Positions 61,603 to 64,000 of a stretch of 64,000 bases of DNA are shown piece after piece. The notes below the pieces were generated by a model. That model made no database searches and was not told the origin of the DNA. It saw nothing but the letters and a program-made list of their open reading frames with translations. Position 1 is the first letter of the stretch, and every line of letters begins with the position of its first letter. Position numbers and translations under genes: made by a program. The DNA comes from Oceanicella actignis. Lineage in GTDB: Bacteria > Pseudomonadota > Alphaproteobacteria > Rhodobacterales > Rhodobacteraceae. The stretch spans positions 1 through 64,000 of the forward strand of contig NZ_VNHJ01000003.1 in assembly GCF_008124525.1 (NCBI RefSeq), in the 5' to 3' direction.

Positions 61603-62877
61603 TCAAGACGCGGGGCCGAAGCGCTCGGGCGCCAGCGCGCGCAGATCGGCGTTCGGCGCCCGCCCGGCGGCAAGGTCGGCCGCCATGCGCCCCAGCCGCG
61701 GGCCGATGGTCAGCCCCACATGCTGGCCGCCGAAGGCGCAGATGACGCGGGGCGCGCCCGGAACGGGGCCGAGCGCGGGCAGGCTGTCGGCGGTCGAGGG
61801 GCGGCGCCCCATCCAGCTGCGCGCCTCGTCCCAGCGCAGCTGCGGATACAGCCGCGCCGCCCCGCGCCGCAGCAGCCGCACGGGCGCGGCCGAGGGGGGC
61901 GCGTCGGCGTCGGCCAGCTCGACCACGCCCGCGCAGCGCAGGCCGCCCTCCATGGGCGTGGCGACGAACTTGGCGTCGGCGATCATGTAGGGGATCGGCG
62001 GCGCCGGGCGCGCGCCGCGCAGCTCCAGATGGTAGCCGCGCTCGGCGATCATGTTGATCTCGAGCCCCAGCCCGCGCGCCAGCTCGCGCGAGCGCACGCC
62101 CGCCGCCAGGATCACCCGGTCGGCGCGCAGCGTGCGCCCGTCTTCCAGCGTCATCGTCCCGTCGCGGGCGATGGCGCGCGCGCGCGCCTTCACATGCGCG
62201 CCGCCCTGGCGCAGGAAATGGCGCGCCAGCGCGGCGACGTAGCCGCCGGGCGACGCGATCCAGCCGTGATCCTCGAAGATCGCCGCGAAATCGTAGCGCG
62301 GGTTCAGCGCCGGATCGGCCGCGCGCAGCGCCGCGCCGTCGGCCTCGCGCCAGGCGAAGCCCAGCTCGCGGCGCAGGGCGAAGCCCCAGGCGTCCTTCTC
62401 GAAGGCGGTGCGCGAGGCGTAGAGATAGGCGTATTCCCCCGTGCGGATGAAGGGCGCGGCGGGCGTGCCCGCGGCCAGCTCCTGGTGCTGGCGCACGCTG
62501 TCCTCGGTCAGCATGGCCAGCGCGGCGGCGATGCGGCGGGCCTCGGCCTCGCGCCCGGCGCGCAGGAAGGGACCCAGCCAGGGCATGAGCCGCGGCAGGT
62601 CGCGCCAGCGCAGGAAGAGCGGGCTGCCCGGGTCGAGCAGCATGCGCGGCGCGCGCAGCGCCAGCCCCGGCGTCGAGACGGGCACGACCGCGCAGCGCGC
62701 CAGGATGCCGCCATTGCCGAACGAGGCCTGCTCGGGATCGCCGGGCTCGACCGGATCGACCAGCGTCGCCCGCCAGCCCTCGCGGCGCAGCCGCTCGGCC
62801 GCCGCCACGCCGGTGATGCCCGCCCCGATCACCAGCGCCGAGGGCGCTTCGCCGCCCCCCTTCGCCACTTCGCGCAT
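61603..62877 (-). CDS. FAD-dependent oxidoreductase of the D-amino-acid dehydrogenase (DadA-like) type
   Basis: 424 residues. The FAD-binding GxGxxG is ALVIGAGITGVAAAERLRREG. The DAO fold continues with QASFGNGGILA, VILAAGVRSRELARGLGLE, and the closing RPSTADSLPALGPVPGAPRV and FGGQHVGLTIGPRLGRMAAD, all as in DadA-like enzymes. It oxidises the C-N bond of amino acids or related amines and passes electrons to the respiratory chain. AAGGAGGG lies eight bases before the ATG. It precedes the TRAP genes on the same strand by 106 bp. Confidence 0.88.
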   Translation of the reverse strand: MREVAKGGGEAPSALVIGAGITGVAAAERLRREGWRATLVDPVEPGDPEQASFGNGGILARCAVVPVSTPGLALRAPRMLLDPGSPLFLRWRDLPRLMPWLGPFLRAGREAEARRIAAALAMLTEDSVRQHQELAAGTPAAPFIRTGEYAYLYASRTAFEKDAWGFALRRELGFAWREADGAALRAADPALNPRYDFAAIFEDHGWIASPGGYVAALARHFLRQGGAHVKARARAIARDGTMTLEDGRTLRADRVILAAGVRSRELARGLGLEINMIAERGYHLELRGARPAPPIPYMIADAKFVATPMEGGLRCAGVVELADADAPPSAAPVRLLRRGAARLYPQLRWDEARSWMGRRPSTADSLPALGPVPGAPRVICAFGGQHVGLTIGPRLGRMAADLAAGRAPNADLRALAPERFGPAS

Positions 62878-63003
62878 GTCTTCGCCCTCCTTCGCGCGGC
62901 CTTGCGCGCGCCGCGCGCCGCCGGCAGACTGCGGGCAGGTTTCCGCCGCGCGCGCGGCTTGTCAACGCGCCCGCCCGGGCGCCCCTGCACGATCGGGCCG
63001 AAC

Positions 63004-63771
63004 ATGCCGTCGATCCCGCCTCCCGAGGCCGTCCGGCCGCCCGGCCCCCTTCCAGACGCGGCCGAAGGCGCGCCGGCGTTGGGGATCATCGTTCTCGACA
63101 CCCGTTTTCCGCGCATTCCCGGCGATGTGGGCGCGCGCGCAAGCTGGCCCTTTCCGGTGCGCTTCGCCGTGGCGCGCGGCGCGACGCCCGAGGCGGCGGT
63201 GCTGCGCGGGGCGCGGCGCGCGCCGCCGGCCCTGCTCGAGGCCGTGATCGAGGCCGGGCGCGCGCTGACGGCGGCGGGCTGCGCGGGGGTGGCGACCACC
63301 TGCGGCTTTCTGTCGGTGTTCCAGGACGCGCTGGCGGCGGCGCTGGAGGTTCCGGTGGCCAGCTCGTCGCTCATGCAGGCGCGGCTCGTGGCGGCGACGC
63401 TGCCGCCGGGGCGCGTTCCGGGCATATTGACCGTCAGCGCGCGAAGCCTGACGGCGGCGCATCTGCGCGCCGCCGACGTGCCGCCCGGCGCGCCGGTGGG
63501 CGGGCTCGATCCGCGCTCGGCCTTCGCGCGCACGCTGCTCGAGGACCTGCCCGAGCTGGACCGCGAGGCCGCGCGGGCCGAGATGATCCGCGCCGCGCGC
63601 GCGCTGGTCGCGGCGCATCCGCGCGTCGGGGCGCTGGTGCTGGAATGCGCGAACATGTGCCCCTATGCCGCCGACGTGGCCGAGGCGACGGGCCTGCCGA
63701 CCCATTCGGCGCATGATTTCCTGACCTGGTTCCATGCCGGGCTGCGCCCGCCGCGCTTTCGCGCGCCCTGA
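63004..63771 (+). CDS. aspartate/glutamate/hydantoin racemase-family protein
   Basis: 255 residues. The family's two catalytic cysteine regions are visible: AGVATTCGFLSVFQ and LVLECANMCPYA, with the linking GIIVLDTRFPRIPGDVG at the N-terminus. Members racemise amino acids or hydantoins or isomerise related acids (maleate). It is divergent from the DadA-like gene with 126 bp between. A shared pathway for one substrate is inferred. The ribosome binding site is weak. Confidence 0.8.
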   Translation: MPSIPPPEAVRPPGPLPDAAEGAPALGIIVLDTRFPRIPGDVGARASWPFPVRFAVARGATPEAAVLRGARRAPPALLEAVIEAGRALTAAGCAGVATTCGFLSVFQDALAAALEVPVASSSLMQARLVAATLPPGRVPGILTVSARSLTAAHLRAADVPPGAPVGGLDPRSAFARTLLEDLPELDREAARAEMIRAARALVAAHPRVGALVLECANMCPYAADVAEATGLPTHSAHDFLTWFHAGLRPPRFRAP

Positions 63772-63904
63772 GGCGCGGCCCTCTTTTGCGCTGCGGCAAG
63801 CCGTGCTATGGCCCGCCCGGACGGCGCCGCGACCGGCTCGGGGCGCCCGCCCTCATCACCGCCTCGACAAGCCCCGCAGCGGGCCCGGACAAGCAGGAGC
63901 GAGC

Positions 63905-64000
63905 ATGAACATCGACAAGATCCCCGCCGGCAAGAACCCCCCCTCGGACATCAACGTGGTGATCGAGATCACCGGCGGCGCGGGCGGCGGCGCGCCGGTG
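63905..64000 (+). CDS. ppa: inorganic pyrophosphatase, N-terminal part (truncated by window edge)
   Basis: 32 codons are visible: MNIDKIPAGKNPPSDINVVI and EITGGAGGGAPV. The opening MNxDKIPxGxNxPxDxNVxIEI is the usual start of soluble family I pyrophosphatases, which drain PPi from biosynthesis. The GGAGGGA stretch before PV is longer than common. GCAGGAGCGAGC precedes the ATG. Catalytic residues lie beyond the window. Confidence 0.85.
   Translation, partial: MNIDKIPAGKNPPSDINVVIEITGGAGGGAPV

Overview
The window is very GC-rich bacterial chromosome (by eye about 70% G+C or more, densely coded). Its gene content and order are those of an alphaproteobacterium, most likely of the Rhodobacterales. 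Pointers are the dusB(nifR3)-ntrB-ntrC-ntrY-ntrX-trkA-trkH-hfq-hflX cluster, a fused ispDF, FAD-dependent trmFO, a one-cysteine DksA, an invasion-associated locus B protein, a MoxR/VWA pair, TRAP transport genes and an exosortase of the VPLPA-CTERM (XrtD) type. The species cannot be named from the sequence alone.

Layout. 1-754: end of an IS481-family element inserted into an IS110-family transposase gene, leaving only the 3' part of the latter. 762-4376: divergent TPR protein and exosortase XrtD fused to an EpsI domain, the core of a protein-sorting system. 4567-13354: CorC-like membrane protein; cysS-cimA-squalene/phytoene-synthase-like operon; a SAM methyltransferase, trmFO and an MFS transporter. 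13512-24788: gyrA, ferredoxin-reductase-like protein, ssb, uvrA, CBS protein, coaD, two cyclophilins, a PIN protein with an odd start, and an M48 protease. 24920-25870: SGNH hydrolase ending in a VPVPA sorting signal. 25905-28579: minus-strand operon moxR - GNAT - 57-residue membrane protein - VWA (CoxE-like). 28863-38458: dksA, leuA, a 19-repeat MORN protein, nadE, a small membrane protein, gltX, a VPLPA-CTERM protein and an IalB-like protein. 38663-50843: the nitrogen/potassium/RNA-chaperone cluster. 50951-54482: ispDF-pgpA-cinA(C-terminal type) and an ammonium transporter. 54500-57996: radC, map, sfsA and a CinA N-terminal-type protein. 58127-58211: tRNA-Leu(UAA), then about 390 bp of unexplained, less GC-rich DNA ending in a good terminator. 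58606-63771: TRAP transporter, DadA-like oxidoreductase and Asp/Glu-racemase-like protein. 63905-end: start of inorganic pyrophosphatase.

How the parts may work together. XrtD should recognise and process proteins with a C-terminal VPxPA motif, membrane segment and basic tail. Two such proteins lie in the window far from xrtD (24920-25870 and 36806-37888). Both have the rare sequence TTGGTTAAC 33-35 bp before the start codon, suggesting a shared regulator; this is the most interesting system here. NtrB/NtrC (with an intact GAFTGA sigma-54 loop) probably control the amt gene, which has two dyads and a sigma-54-like element upstream. The TRAP/DadA/racemase genes look like an uptake and catabolic module for an amino-acid-like substrate.
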